DNA of 64,000 bases from Desulfuromonadales bacterium (lineage in GTDB: Bacteria; Desulfobacterota; Desulfuromonadia; Desulfuromonadales; Geopsychrobacteraceae), in NCBI GenBank assembly GCA_016931615.1, contig JAFGEL010000062.1:89837-153836 (forward strand), in the 5' to 3' direction. The position numbers and the translations under genes are program-made. Shown piece by piece: positions 51,826-61,309 of this stretch. The notes beneath the pieces were generated by a model. It was not told where the DNA came from and did no database searches. It saw only the letters and a program-made list of their open reading frames with translations. Each line of letters starts with the position of its first letter. The stretch's first letter is position 1.

Positions 51826-53544
51826 ATGCAGCCGGCATCCCAGCGTAACTGGAAGATTCGCAGCGAGAGCTGCTCAGATCAGCTGGTTCAGCAGCTTTCC
51901 GCCGATCTTCACATTGACGTATTGACCGCCCGGGTTATGGCCTTGCGTGGGATTGCCAACTCTAACGAGGGGGAGGCATTTCTCGCGGCCAAGCTGTCGT
52001 CACTACCCGACCCAGACCTGTTGCCGGGGATGGCTGCCGCCTGCACGCGTTTGGAGCAGGCTTTGCAGCGAGGTGAGAAAATAGCCGTCCATGGCGATTA
52101 CGATGTCGACGGTATCACCGGCTGTGCGCTGCTGGTCGAAACTCTCCGTGACTTGGGGGCCGAGGTTGAATATCACATCCCCTTGCGTTTACAGGATGGT
52201 TATGGCCTCTCAGCGGGTGCCCTGAAACAGGCCGCAGCGGACGGTTGCTCATTGGTCTTGTCCGTTGACTGCGGGGTGACCGCGGTGGCTGAAGCTGCAC
52301 TGGCGCGAGAGTTGGGAATCGACCTGATTATCACCGACCATCACCAGCCGCCCAGTGAATTGCCCGATTGCCTGGCAATGGTCAATCCGCACCTCGCCGC
52401 CAGCGAGTTTCCATGGCCGGATTTATCCGGCGTGGGGGTTGCTTTTTTTCTACTGGCTGGGCTCAGACGCAGGTTACGTGAACAGGGTTTTTTTTCGTCG
52501 CAGGCAGAGCCTGATCTGCGCGCCGGTCTTGATCTCGTGGCACTGGGAACCATCGCTGATATGGTGCCGCTGAATAAGGTTAATCGAACCCTTGTCCAGT
52601 TCGGTTTGCCGTTGATCTCCGCCACAAAACGTCCCGGTCTGAAGGCCCTCAAACGGGTCGCGGCCGTTAAGCAGGTCAGCAGCGGAAGCGTCGGTTTTCA
52701 TCTCGCGCCGCGCCTCAACGCTGCCGGCAGATTGGAAGATGCCGCCCTTGGAGTGGAGCTGCTGATTGGTGGCAAGGATCATGACCCGGAAGAACTGGCC
52801 GAATTGCTGGATGGCTTCAATCAGGAACGGCGCGACATCGAACAGCTCACCCTGGAGGCCGCCATTGATGAAATAGACAACCACTGGGGGGATGAGCGTT
52901 ATTCCCTGGTGCTGGCTAGTGAGGACTGGCATCCCGGCGTGATCGGTATCGTTGCCAGTCGCCTGGTGGAACGTTATCATCGGCCGACAGTGCTGTTTGC
53001 TCTTGATGGTGAGCAGGGAAAAGGTTCGGCCCGCTCGATCAGTCATTTCCATCTGTATCGCGCTCTGGAACAGTGCGCAAATTATCTTACCGGTTTCGGT
53101 GGTCATGCCATGGCGGCGGGAATGTCTTTGACTCGTGATCAACTGGAGGCATTTCGTACTGCCTTTGAACAGGTCGCGCGGATGAGCTTGACGTCGCAAG
53201 ACCTGGTTGCGACCCACCTGCACGACGGTGAGATTGAACTGGGCTCACTCGATTTGACTTTACTTCGAGAACTGGGAAAACTTGCTCCTTTTGGGATCGG
53301 GAATCCGCAGCCGGTATTTGTCAGCAGAGGCTGCCGTGTGATCAGACCTCGAGTCGTTGCAGCCAAGCACCTGAAGTTCAACGTTGAGCAGAACGGTCAT
53401 AGAATCGATTGTATCGCTTTCGGCCAGGCCCGGCGTCTGGATGAATTGAGTTCCCCGGTTGATCTGCTCTATCGTGTTGAGATCAATGAATGGCGCGGAC
53501 AGAAAATGCTGCAGTTGCAGGTGGTTGATTTTCGTTCTGCCTGA
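51826..53544 (+). CDS. recJ: Single-stranded-DNA-specific exonuclease RecJ
   Basis: 5'-3' ssDNA exonuclease of recombination and mismatch repair. The 572 residues have the DHH motifs VHGDYDVDGITGCALLVE, SVDCGVTA, LIITDHHQP and MVNPH, then VGFHLAPRLNAAGRL and the DHHA1 motif FGGHAMAAGMSL. A C-terminal OB-like domain follows (ASADK-type strand regions near 530). The ATG at 51826 has no strong ribosome site nearby. Confidence 0.96.
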   Translation: MQPASQRNWKIRSESCSDQLVQQLSADLHIDVLTARVMALRGIANSNEGEAFLAAKLSSLPDPDLLPGMAAACTRLEQALQRGEKIAVHGDYDVDGITGCALLVETLRDLGAEVEYHIPLRLQDGYGLSAGALKQAAADGCSLVLSVDCGVTAVAEAALARELGIDLIITDHHQPPSELPDCLAMVNPHLAASEFPWPDLSGVGVAFFLLAGLRRRLREQGFFSSQAEPDLRAGLDLVALGTIADMVPLNKVNRTLVQFGLPLISATKRPGLKALKRVAAVKQVSSGSVGFHLAPRLNAAGRLEDAALGVELLIGGKDHDPEELAELLDGFNQERRDIEQLTLEAAIDEIDNHWGDERYSLVLASEDWHPGVIGIVASRLVERYHRPTVLFALDGEQGKGSARSISHFHLYRALEQCANYLTGFGGHAMAAGMSLTRDQLEAFRTAFEQVARMSLTSQDLVATHLHDGEIELGSLDLTLLRELGKLAPFGIGNPQPVFVSRGCRVIRPRVVAAKHLKFNVEQNGHRIDCIAFGQARRLDELSSPVDLLYRVEINEWRGQKMLQLQVVDFRSA

Positions 53545-53705
53545 GCTTGGCGGAAAAGCACCAATGAACACTTTATTCAGGTTTCTCAAATTAGTGCCGG
53601 GATTCTCACAGAGTTTCTATCCGCCCCGAAAAGTGATAATCTGACTTTCTTTACCATGCGTGGGAGCGATCAACGCCTATGATAAATAGTAAAGGTCAAT
53701 AGATC

Positions 53706-54734
53706 ATGCCGGAGCAGCTCAGTAGGCTTTCTTCATCGTCCGGAAACAACCTAAACGCTGTCTTGCGCCGCCTGGCCACTGAGAAAATCGGCAACTGCTG
53801 TTTTTCCGAGCCGCTGAGTCGCCACAGCAGCTGGAAGATCGGCGGACCGGCAGACCTGTTTGTCGAGCCAGAGACGGTCGAACAGGTCATCGCACTGAAA
53901 CGTTTGGTGCGCGATTACGCGCTTCCACTGGTTGTCATCGGCGAAGGCAGCAACCTGCTGTTCTGCGACGCTGGGGTCCGTGGTGTGGTGATGAAGATCG
54001 GCCACAAAATGGCACAGATTGAAATCTCAGGCGATATCATTCGCGCCCAGGCCGGGGTCTGGGTTCCCGGGTTGGCGCGCAAAGCGATGCAGGCCGGTCT
54101 GGGTGGCCTGGAGCATTGCATCGGTATTCCCGGTACGCTTGGTGGCCTGGTGCTCATGAACGGCGGCAGTCAGCGCCGCGGGATCGGGGAAAATATTCAG
54201 CAGGTGACGTTGATCGATCGGAATGGCCGGCAGCGGAACCTGAGTCAGGAAGAATGTGCTTTCGGTTATCGGCACAGTGCGCTTCAGGGAAATGACAGCG
54301 TTGTGGTGGGGGCGGAACTCCGTTGCCCCAGAAAAGCCCGATCACTGATTCGTGGTGAAATGCTCGCTGATTTGCGTGAGAGGAGAAGAAAGTTCCCCCG
54401 TAAATTACCCAATTGTGGTTCCGTCTTCCTGAGTACCGCGGCCATGCATCAGACTGTCGGCCCTCCGGGGAAAATCATTGAAGCTGTCGGTTTGAAAGGG
54501 GCGTCCATGGGCCAGGCCGAAGTTTCATCCCTGCATGCCAATTTCATTATCAACCGCGGCGGAGCCAAAGCTGTTGATGTTTTGCGCCTGATTCAATACA
54601 TTCGCACCCAGGTTCAGAGCCAAGTCGGTTTCACCCTGGCTTGCGAGGTTCGCTTTGTTGACAGTCACGGTAAAATCGCTCCAGCCCACCTTTACAGTGA
54701 AAATGTTGATGAGTTGAAAAGCTCATCCAGCTGA
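53706..54734 (+). CDS. murB: UDP-N-acetylenolpyruvoylglucosamine reductase
   Basis: FAD- and NADPH-dependent second step of UDP-MurNAc synthesis. The 342 residues carry SWKIGGPADLFVEP and the FAD site LVVIGEGSNLL, then IGIPGTLGGLVLMNGGSQ. The proton donor Ser is in NCGSVFLS, with HANFIINRGGAKAVDVL and the C-terminal Glu of ACEVRF. It stands outside any mur/fts cluster. Several motif positions differ from the commonest form (MNGGS where many have MNAGA; CGSVFLS where many have AGSVFKNP), so it could be a second, diverged copy. Its last 43 bases overlap the gene on the opposite strand. Confidence 0.9.
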   Translation: MPEQLSRLSSSSGNNLNAVLRRLATEKIGNCCFSEPLSRHSSWKIGGPADLFVEPETVEQVIALKRLVRDYALPLVVIGEGSNLLFCDAGVRGVVMKIGHKMAQIEISGDIIRAQAGVWVPGLARKAMQAGLGGLEHCIGIPGTLGGLVLMNGGSQRRGIGENIQQVTLIDRNGRQRNLSQEECAFGYRHSALQGNDSVVVGAELRCPRKARSLIRGEMLADLRERRRKFPRKLPNCGSVFLSTAAMHQTVGPPGKIIEAVGLKGASMGQAEVSSLHANFIINRGGAKAVDVLRLIQYIRTQVQSQVGFTLACEVRFVDSHGKIAPAHLYSENVDELKSSSS

Positions 54735-55807
54735 TCGAAATCAAAGCGCATTTCCGCCAATTCGCGAATCATGTCAATTTTTTCTTTATCATCAGCCTGT
54801 AACTTATAGACATCTTCACTGATCGTTCTATAGAGGGTGCCGGTTGTGTGGCAGGTCGTCCGCAGGTATGGAATTCGGCTGCGGTCAAGGATCTGCTGGG
54901 TGATATCACTGATATTCTGGACACCAGGGATCAGTAGCCCGACGATTTTTTCACGGTAATTGGGAATTTGATACATATTTGACAGGGTCACCAAGAGTTC
55001 ATCACGGCTGCTGGTGACGATCAGCAGGGTATCCGGTTTGAGCAGTTCGGTAACCCTTTGGGTCGAGGGAGCACCGATTTGCAGATGATGGATGATGCGC
55101 TTAGCGTCCTTACGGTTTCCTTGAATGTCAAGATCGAGAATTTTGGCCACACGAGTGAGTGTCGGGTTGGCCAGAACCGGCTGATAGTTGAATCCTCCAA
55201 AAACCGCAAAGGATTCGGCGTGAAACGCCTTGCGCAAATAGGCCAGAGTACTTTCACGTTTTTCCGGTAACAGTTTATTGGGCATAATTGCCCGGATTTG
55301 AACCGCTTCTTTCTCGAACAGCATCTTGTTCAAGTGGACACTGTCAATAACACTGCCAACGCCGCCGCCGGTAATCAGTAGAACCTGGGCTCCCAGTAAC
55401 TTCGCAATACGGGCGTTGGACAGATTGACGACCGATCCGACACCCGGATGCCCTGAGCCTTCAATAATCAGGAAGTCGCACTTTTTTTCCAGCTCAGTGC
55501 AGGCGTTGAGGATTTTCTCTTCAAGCTCTCGCGGATCCAGCTCACCGTTTAAGGCTTTTCGAGTGGAATCGGGATGCAGTACTACCGGAGACATGAACTT
55601 CAGATTGCGTCCCAAGCCGAAAACCTGGCACATGAGAGCCGCATCCTTGTCAACAACCTGGCCTTTGTAGGTCGTCACTTTAGGTCCCAGAGGCTTGATG
55701 AAACCCACTCGACGGTATTTCTTTTGGGCCAGGTGCATAAGAGACAGACTGGCGGTTGTTTTACCGATGTTCTGGCCCGTTGCGGCAATAAAAAGTTTTT
55801 TGGCCAT
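54692..55807 (-). CDS. AAA_26/DRTGG-domain P-loop protein (phosphotransacetylase N-terminal-like)
   Basis: A 371-residue protein. The N-terminal half is a dethiobiotin-synthetase-like P-loop ATPase with AATGQNIGKTTASLSL (residues 8-23), FIIGSGH-type segments near 118 (FLIIEGSGHPGVGSVVNLS) and VLLITGGGVGSVIDS. The C-terminal half, from about residue 205, fits the DRTGG domain found in the N-terminal part of Pta proteins. The Pta catalytic domain is absent. The start is ATG 55807 behind AGGAGG; a longer frame upstream adds basic, unrelated residues. It lies 14 bases after the aminotransferase stop and is likely cotranscribed with it. No clear substrate. Confidence 0.8.
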   Translation of the reverse strand: MAKKLFIAATGQNIGKTTASLSLMHLAQKKYRRVGFIKPLGPKVTTYKGQVVDKDAALMCQVFGLGRNLKFMSPVVLHPDSTRKALNGELDPRELEEKILNACTELEKKCDFLIIEGSGHPGVGSVVNLSNARIAKLLGAQVLLITGGGVGSVIDSVHLNKMLFEKEAVQIRAIMPNKLLPEKRESTLAYLRKAFHAESFAVFGGFNYQPVLANPTLTRVAKILDLDIQGNRKDAKRIIHHLQIGAPSTQRVTELLKPDTLLIVTSSRDELLVTLSNMYQIPNYREKIVGLLIPGVQNISDITQQILDRSRIPYLRTTCHTTGTLYRTISEDVYKLQADDKEKIDMIRELAEMRFDFDQLDELFNSSTFSL

Positions 55808-55821
55808 GACGGCCTCCTGAA

Positions 55822-57015
55822 TTAATTCAGCTTGGCCAGGCCTACCGCCTGAGCGAGTTTTTCCCATAGCGGCAGGCTGCGTTCGATCATTTCCGTTTCT
55901 ACGCAATAGGCAATACGGAAGTAGCCAGGAGCGCCGAACCCTGTACCCGGAACCAGGAGGATACGAAACCCCTGCGCAATACGGATAAATTCCATTTCGT
56001 CAGCTAAGGGGGATTTTGGAAACAGGTAAAAACCACCTCCAGGCTTCACCACATCAAAACCCAGATCAATTAGTTTGTTGTAGAGCAGATCGCGCTTGAT
56101 CCGGTATTCATCAACATCAACACTGATCTCTTGCAGTGGGGTCACCAGTCGTTGCATTAAAGCCGGTGCGTTGACGAAACCGAGCACACGGTTGCAGAAA
56201 ATACCCCCCTGCAGAAATAATTGGACATCATCCATGGCCGGATTTGCCGCCAAGTAACCGATGCGATCGCCGGGAAGAGCCAAATCTTTGGAATGGGATG
56301 TGACAATAACCGAATTGTCGTAACAGTCAAAAATGCTGGGGACAGGTTCACCAAAACTGATACGAGCATAGGGTTCGTCGGAGATGAGAATAATTTTTGA
56401 ATCGTACTGCCGTTGTTTCTCACTGAGTAACCGACCAAGTTTTTTGAGGGTGTCCCGCGGGTAAATCACCCCGGTCGGATTGTTCGGAGAATTAATGATA
56501 ATCGCCCTGGTCCTGTGGTTGATCGCCGAGTCTATGGCGTCCAGATCAGGCTGAAAGTCGTCCTTGGTGACCACTTCGACCGGGATGCCACCCTGATTGT
56601 CGATATAGAATTTATACTCAACAAAATAAGGAGCCAGGATGATGACTTCATCGCCCGGATTGAGTAAGGTTTTGAGGACGACGTTCAATGCTGCCCCGGC
56701 ACCGCAGGTCATGACGATATGCCCGGCTTTGACCGGATGGCCGCAGTGTTTCGCAATGGCTTCAGCAACAGCAGCGCGGGTTTCCTCGTAGCCGGCATTG
56801 TTCATATAGCGGTGCATCCCGGGGATCGGCTGTTCAGCCAGTTTTTTCAGCTCCTGTTGAAATTCCTTGGGAGGTTCCGTGGTTGGGTTGCCGAGGGTAA
56901 AATCGTAGACATTTTCATCGCCGAACTGGGCCCTGAGAGCGGCACCTTCCTCGAACATTTTACGGATCCATGAGGCCCGTTCAATATACTCTTTGATTTT
57001 GCTGGCAATCGGCAT
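55822..57015 (-). CDS. PLP-dependent aminotransferase, aspartate/aromatic type
   Basis: Class I/II fold-type-I aminotransferase of 397 residues. It has GNPTTEPPKEF, HRYMNNAGYEETRAAVA, GAGAALNVVLKTLL, NSPNNPTGVIYP, SDEPYARI and the PLP-lysine motif SHSKDLALPGDRIGY, with the C-terminal Arg in FRIAYCVE. It stands divergent from pheA-tyrA-aroA; a role in making phenylalanine, tyrosine or aspartate is a reasonable inference from position, but alanine or another amino acid is possible. Confidence 0.85.
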   Translation of the reverse strand: MPIASKIKEYIERASWIRKMFEEGAALRAQFGDENVYDFTLGNPTTEPPKEFQQELKKLAEQPIPGMHRYMNNAGYEETRAAVAEAIAKHCGHPVKAGHIVMTCGAGAALNVVLKTLLNPGDEVIILAPYFVEYKFYIDNQGGIPVEVVTKDDFQPDLDAIDSAINHRTRAIIINSPNNPTGVIYPRDTLKKLGRLLSEKQRQYDSKIILISDEPYARISFGEPVPSIFDCYDNSVIVTSHSKDLALPGDRIGYLAANPAMDDVQLFLQGGIFCNRVLGFVNAPALMQRLVTPLQEISVDVDEYRIKRDLLYNKLIDLGFDVVKPGGGFYLFPKSPLADEMEFIRIAQGFRILLVPGTGFGAPGYFRIAYCVETEMIERSLPLWEKLAQAVGLAKLN

Positions 57016-57110
57016 CTTGAGATCCTTAGCAGTTGGTTGGTTGCAGTTGAAAGGTCATTCGGTTGGTGAGTTTAACCGTGCTGATAGCGTTGGTCAAGAT
57101 GCTTGAAAAA

Positions 57111-57139
57111 TTGATTTTTAGCGATCTTTGGGCTACATT
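57111..57139 (+). promoter_or_regulatory. Promoter of the pheA-tyrA-aroA-cmk operon
   Basis: TTGATT (57111-57116) and TACATT (57134-57139), 17 bases apart, 36 bases before the pheA start. No attenuator leader peptide is visible. Confidence 0.65.
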
Positions 57140-57174
57140 CCAGCTTCATTTTATTCATGCAGGGAAAGAGATGA

Positions 57175-58284
57175 ATGATGGACGCCGATGAATTGAAACA
57201 ACTGCGCGCGCGGATTGACCGGATAGACAGCCAGATTCTCGACTTGCTCAATCGTCGGGCTGAGATCGTCATTGCCGTCGGCAAGTCTAAAAAAGTGAGC
57301 GATAAGTCCTTTTATGTGCCGAGCCGGGAAAAAGAAATTTATCGGCGCCTGACTGATCAGAATCCCGGGCCTTTTCCTAACCCTGCCGTCGTCAAGGTGT
57401 TCCGTGAAATCATCTCCGCCTCCCTGAATATGGAACTGCCGATGAAGGTGGCATTTTTTGGGCCCCAGGCGACCTTTACGCACATGGCGGCGATGCAGCA
57501 ATTCGGCCTCTCGGCACAGTTGGTTCCGCTTAAGAGTATCCCCGCGGTTTTTGAGGAGGTCGAACGGGGGCGGGCGCACTACGGGGTGGTGCCGGTTGAA
57601 AATTCTACCGAAGGGGTGGTCAACCATACCCTCGACATGTTTATCGCCTCGGACCTTCAGGTTGTCGCGGAAATCATGCTGGAAATTTCGCATAATCTGT
57701 TGTCGAAAACCGGCCAGATCGAACAGATCACTAAGATCATTTCGCATCCTCAAGCGTTGGCTCAGTGTCGCCGCTGGTTTGAGGAAAACCTTCCCGACAT
57801 TCCCCTGGTTGATGTCGGCAGCACTGCCGCCGCAGCGCAGCTTGCGGCTGAAGATGAATCAGCGGCGGCGATTGCCAGCGAAGCTGCCGTTGTTCAGTAC
57901 GGACTGAAAGTCGTCAAGGCAAAGATTGAGGATAATCCGCATAACTTCACCCGTTTCCTGGTGGTTGGCAAGAAAACCCCTGAAAAGAGTGGCCATGACA
58001 AGACATCGATCATGTTCAGCGTCAAGGACGAGCCGGGGATTCTCTACCGTATGCTTGAGCCTTTCAGCAAGCGGCAGATCAACCTGTCCAAGATCGAAAG
58101 CCGGCCGATGAAACAGAAAGCCTGGGAATATATTTTCTTTCTCGATCTGATCGGTCATATCGATGATCAACCCATTGCTGACGCGGTTGAGGAATTGCGC
58201 GGACACTGTCATTTCCTTAAAATTCTTGGATCCTACCCGCTGGCTTTGAGTGAACGTCCAGCCGAGGAGAAGACTCATGGTTGA
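57175..58284 (+). CDS. pheA: Bifunctional chorismate mutase/prephenate dehydratase
   Basis: Converts chorismate to prephenate and then phenylpyruvate. The 369 residues have an N-terminal AroQ-type mutase (residues 5-90: LRARIDRIDSQILDLLNRRA, VPSREKEIYRRL), the dehydratase from residue 91 (VAFFGPQATFTHMAA, VPVENSTEGVVNHTLDMF), the catalytic TRFLVVG near 258, and a C-terminal ACT domain (KDEPGILYRMLEPFSKRQIN) for Phe feedback. ATG 57175 or the adjacent 57178 may start it. Its end overlaps tyrA by eight bases. Confidence 0.97.
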   Translation: MMDADELKQLRARIDRIDSQILDLLNRRAEIVIAVGKSKKVSDKSFYVPSREKEIYRRLTDQNPGPFPNPAVVKVFREIISASLNMELPMKVAFFGPQATFTHMAAMQQFGLSAQLVPLKSIPAVFEEVERGRAHYGVVPVENSTEGVVNHTLDMFIASDLQVVAEIMLEISHNLLSKTGQIEQITKIISHPQALAQCRRWFEENLPDIPLVDVGSTAAAAQLAAEDESAAAIASEAAVVQYGLKVVKAKIEDNPHNFTRFLVVGKKTPEKSGHDKTSIMFSVKDEPGILYRMLEPFSKRQINLSKIESRPMKQKAWEYIFFLDLIGHIDDQPIADAVEELRGHCHFLKILGSYPLALSERPAEEKTHG

Positions 58285-59146
58285 AAGCCCCCTGATTCAG
58301 CGTCTGGCCATTATCGGAGTCGGTCTGATCGGTGGGTCGCTGTCCCTGGCATTGAAGCAGGCTGGTGCGGTTGGAGAAGTAATCGGTTGCGGTCGGGGCA
58401 AACCGAACCTGGAAAAAGCCCTTGAGCTGGGGATTATTGATCGTTACAGCCGCGAACCTAATGAAGCGGTTAAAGACGCTGACTTGATCTTTCTCGCGAC
58501 TCCGGTCAAAGCTCTTGGTTCGGTGACCGCTGAGCTGTTACCCAATGTCAAACCGGGAGCGGTTATTACCGACGGCGGCAGTGTTAAAGGTGAAGTTGTG
58601 AAAATGATTGAACCTCTGCTGCCCGAAGGCATTCATTTCGTTCCCGGCCATCCGATTGCCGGAACCGAGAAAAGTGGCGCCGAGGCCGCCTTCACTACCC
58701 TCTATCAGGGGAAACGCTGTATCTTAACCCCGACATCAAAAACCGATCCTCAGGCGCTTGCGCTGGTCGAACAGATGTGGCGGATTGCCGGTAGTGACGT
58801 TGTCACCATGTCACTGGAGAAGCATGATAAAATTCTTGCCGCTATCAGTCATCTTCCGCATATGGTCGCTTACTCCCTGGTCAATGCGGTGGGTTCCTAT
58901 GACCATTACGAGGAAAATATTCTCGAGTATTCGGCGGGCGGGTTCAGGGACTTTACCCGGATTGCCTCCTCAGACCCGGTGATGTGGCGGGATATCGCCG
59001 AAACCAACCGTGAGGCTCTGCTGGAAATGATGGCTCAGTTTGAGACCTTTTTTGGTGAACTGAAAGCGGATATTGCCGAGGGCAGCGGGGATAAGCTTTT
59101 TGAATTCTTTCTCCGTTCCAAGCAACTCAGAGACGCCATCCTATAA
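58277..59146 (+). CDS. tyrA: Prephenate dehydrogenase
   Basis: Oxidatively decarboxylates prephenate to 4-hydroxyphenylpyruvate. The 289 residues contain the NAD motif LAIIGVGLIGGSLSLAL, LATPVKAL, TDGGSVKGEV, the catalytic His region FVPGHPIAGTEKSG and SHLPHMVAYSLV. The ATG at 58277 follows GAGGAG; in-frame codons before it lie in pheA. No ACT domain is present, so feedback would act differently from PheA. Confidence 0.95.
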   Translation: MVESPLIQRLAIIGVGLIGGSLSLALKQAGAVGEVIGCGRGKPNLEKALELGIIDRYSREPNEAVKDADLIFLATPVKALGSVTAELLPNVKPGAVITDGGSVKGEVVKMIEPLLPEGIHFVPGHPIAGTEKSGAEAAFTTLYQGKRCILTPTSKTDPQALALVEQMWRIAGSDVVTMSLEKHDKILAAISHLPHMVAYSLVNAVGSYDHYEENILEYSAGGFRDFTRIASSDPVMWRDIAETNREALLEMMAQFETFFGELKADIAEGSGDKLFEFFLRSKQLRDAIL

Positions 59147-59168
59147 TTCAATCAGGAAAGTTCACGCA

Positions 59169-60473
59169 ATGGCACAGGATCAGAAAAGAACCGTTCAGCC
59201 CTGTCGGGGGTTGCTGGGTGAAATTAATGTTCCCGGAGATAAATCCATTTCTCATCGGGCGATTATGTTTGCTTCTCTCGCTCAAGGGACCAGTCGCGTC
59301 GTCGGTTTGCTGCGGGGTGAAGATTGTCTGGCCACCCTGAAAGCTTTTCAGCAGCTGGGAATCAAGGTCGATGAAAAGTCTGCAGATGAACTGGTGATTC
59401 ATGGTCATGGTATTCATGGACTGGCTGAGCCTGATGATGTGATCGATTGCGGTAATTCGGGGACAACCATGCGCCTTATCAGTGGAATCCTCGCCGCACA
59501 ACCATTTTTTTCTGTGTTGACCGGCGATCAGTATCTACGCAAAAGACCGATGAAAAGGATTATCGACCCCCTGACAACGATGGGTGCAAAAATTCTTGGC
59601 CGAGATGCCGGTTCGAAAGCCCCTCTGGCCATCAACGGGGGCGGTTTGCGGCCGGTTGAATATCATTCGCCGATTGCCAGTGCTCAGGTGAAATCTGCAC
59701 TGATTCTTGCGGGTATGCAGATCGAGGGAACGACAACCGTCTTTGAACCTCATTTGTCGCGCGATCATAGCGAACGGATGTTGCGGAGCTTCGGCGCTGA
59801 ACTTGAATCTTTTTCAGGGGGAGTCCGGATAACGGGGCCGGTCGATCTTCAGGGGCAGGAAGTTGTGGTTCCCGGAGATATTTCATCCGCGGCGTTTTTC
59901 ATGGTTGCCGGGCTGATTGTTCCGGGCTCCGAGCTGTTGATAAAGAATGTCGGCGTCAATCCCACACGCAGCGGAGTGATCGATATCCTCCAACTGATGG
60001 GTGGTTCGATTGAACTCCTCAACCGCAGGCAGGCTTCAGGGGAACCGGTCGCCGACATTCTAGTCAAAAGCAGTGATCTGAAAGGAATTGAAATCTCAGG
60101 TGACCTGATTCCTCGTGCCATTGACGAATTCCCCGTGATCAGTGTTGCTGCGGCTTATGCCTCTGGTGTCACAACGATCAGCGAGGCGGCTGAACTGCGG
60201 GTCAAGGAAACGGACCGGATTGCCGCCATGTGTGAAACCCTTGGGGCGCTTGGTGCACGGATAGAGCCCTTGCCTGATGGCATGCGTATTGAGGGAAAAG
60301 AGCTTTTAAGTGGGGGCGAGGTGTCGTCCTTTGGCGATCATCGTATTGCCATGAGCCTGGCCGTTGCCGCGCTTAGAACGAGCAGCGGAGTGTCGATTGC
60401 CGATACCGCCTGTACGGAAACCTCATTCCCCGGATTCTGGGAGCTGCTCTCTCAGGTCAGCCGAGCGACTTAA
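59169..60473 (+). CDS. aroA: 3-phosphoshikimate 1-carboxyvinyltransferase (EPSP synthase)
   Basis: Makes EPSP from shikimate 3-phosphate and phosphoenolpyruvate. The 434 residues have NVPGDKSISHRAIMFASLA, DCGNSGTTMRLISGILA, DQYLRKRPMKRI, SAQVKSALILAGM and DEFPVISVAAAYA and GDHRIAMSLAVAALR. The N-terminal motif GNSGTTMRL is of the ordinary type. The ATG at 59169 follows AGGAAAG; a longer frame upstream overlaps tyrA. cmk begins ten bases later. Confidence 0.97.
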   Translation: MAQDQKRTVQPCRGLLGEINVPGDKSISHRAIMFASLAQGTSRVVGLLRGEDCLATLKAFQQLGIKVDEKSADELVIHGHGIHGLAEPDDVIDCGNSGTTMRLISGILAAQPFFSVLTGDQYLRKRPMKRIIDPLTTMGAKILGRDAGSKAPLAINGGGLRPVEYHSPIASAQVKSALILAGMQIEGTTTVFEPHLSRDHSERMLRSFGAELESFSGGVRITGPVDLQGQEVVVPGDISSAAFFMVAGLIVPGSELLIKNVGVNPTRSGVIDILQLMGGSIELLNRRQASGEPVADILVKSSDLKGIEISGDLIPRAIDEFPVISVAAAYASGVTTISEAAELRVKETDRIAAMCETLGALGARIEPLPDGMRIEGKELLSGGEVSSFGDHRIAMSLAVAALRTSSGVSIADTACTETSFPGFWELLSQVSRAT

Positions 60474-60482
60474 CTGCTCAAA

Positions 60483-61187
60483 ATGCTAAAATATCAGAAA
60501 AAGAAGTTGATTGTGGCCATTGACGGCCCTTCCGGTGCCGGTAAGAGTACCCTGAGTAAGGCCCTGGCAAAAAAGCTCGGCTATATCAATATCGATACGG
60601 GAGCGATGTATCGATCCGTTGCTCTGCTGGTGCAACAGCAGGATATAGATCTGCAGGACAGTGCTCGAATTAAGGCTCTTTGTGAGCAGATTTCCATTGT
60701 TTTTGAGCGTCACCAGGAAGAGGAGCGGGTTATCGTCAACGGCCGGGATGTGACTGAGGTGATCCGCACACCGCAAGTGAGTTTGCTAACGGCGCGGGTT
60801 GCGGCCCTCCCTGATGTTCGTGCCGCTATGGTTGCACAGCAGAGACACCTTGGTCGGGGGGGCGGGGTCGTGCTTGAAGGTCGTGATGTGGGGACGGTGA
60901 TATTTCCCCAGGCAGAAGTGAAATTTTATCTCTCGGCAACGGCTGAAGAACGTGGACGACGACGCTATGAAGAGTTACTTGCCCGGGGAGATCAGGTCGA
61001 TCTGCAGCAGACCATAGCTGAGGTTGAAGCGCGGGATCTAATTGATCAGCAGAGAACTCATGCGCCGCTGGTTCAGGCTCCCGACGCAGTGGTGATTGAT
61101 TCGACGACGATGACGATCGATCAAGTCCTCAAGGTTATGATTGATCTTGTCAGGGAGAGAGAAAAACCGTCACAGGACCATCATTAA
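60483..61187 (+). CDS. cmk: Cytidylate kinase
   Basis: Phosphorylates CMP and dCMP. The 234 residues have the P-loop AIDGPSGAGKSTLSKALA, INIDTGAMYRSVALL, GRDVTEVIRTPQVS, VLEGRDVGTVIFPQAEVKFYL (read in two parts) and the lid residues RGRRRYEEL. It is the usual neighbour of aroA and rpsA. In many relatives ispH lies between cmk and rpsA; here it does not. Confidence 0.96.
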   Translation: MLKYQKKKLIVAIDGPSGAGKSTLSKALAKKLGYINIDTGAMYRSVALLVQQQDIDLQDSARIKALCEQISIVFERHQEEERVIVNGRDVTEVIRTPQVSLLTARVAALPDVRAAMVAQQRHLGRGGGVVLEGRDVGTVIFPQAEVKFYLSATAEERGRRRYEELLARGDQVDLQQTIAEVEARDLIDQQRTHAPLVQAPDAVVIDSTTMTIDQVLKVMIDLVREREKPSQDHH

Positions 61188-61214
61188 GAAGATAACTGCT
61201 TGAAAAATATTGTT

Positions 61215-61243
61215 TTGTTTTTTCACTGGGGCTGTGCTATCTT
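61215..61243 (+). promoter_or_regulatory. Promoter of rpsA
   Basis: TTGTTT (61215-61220) and TATCTT (61238-61243), 17 bases apart, with the extended TGC directly before the -10. It lies about 67 bases before the rpsA ATG. Confidence 0.65.
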
Positions 61244-61309
61244 GCGCAGTCTCAAATTGAGTCCGCCGTCGCAAGGCGTCGGAAAATTCACAAGGGGGTA
61301 ACATCTCCA

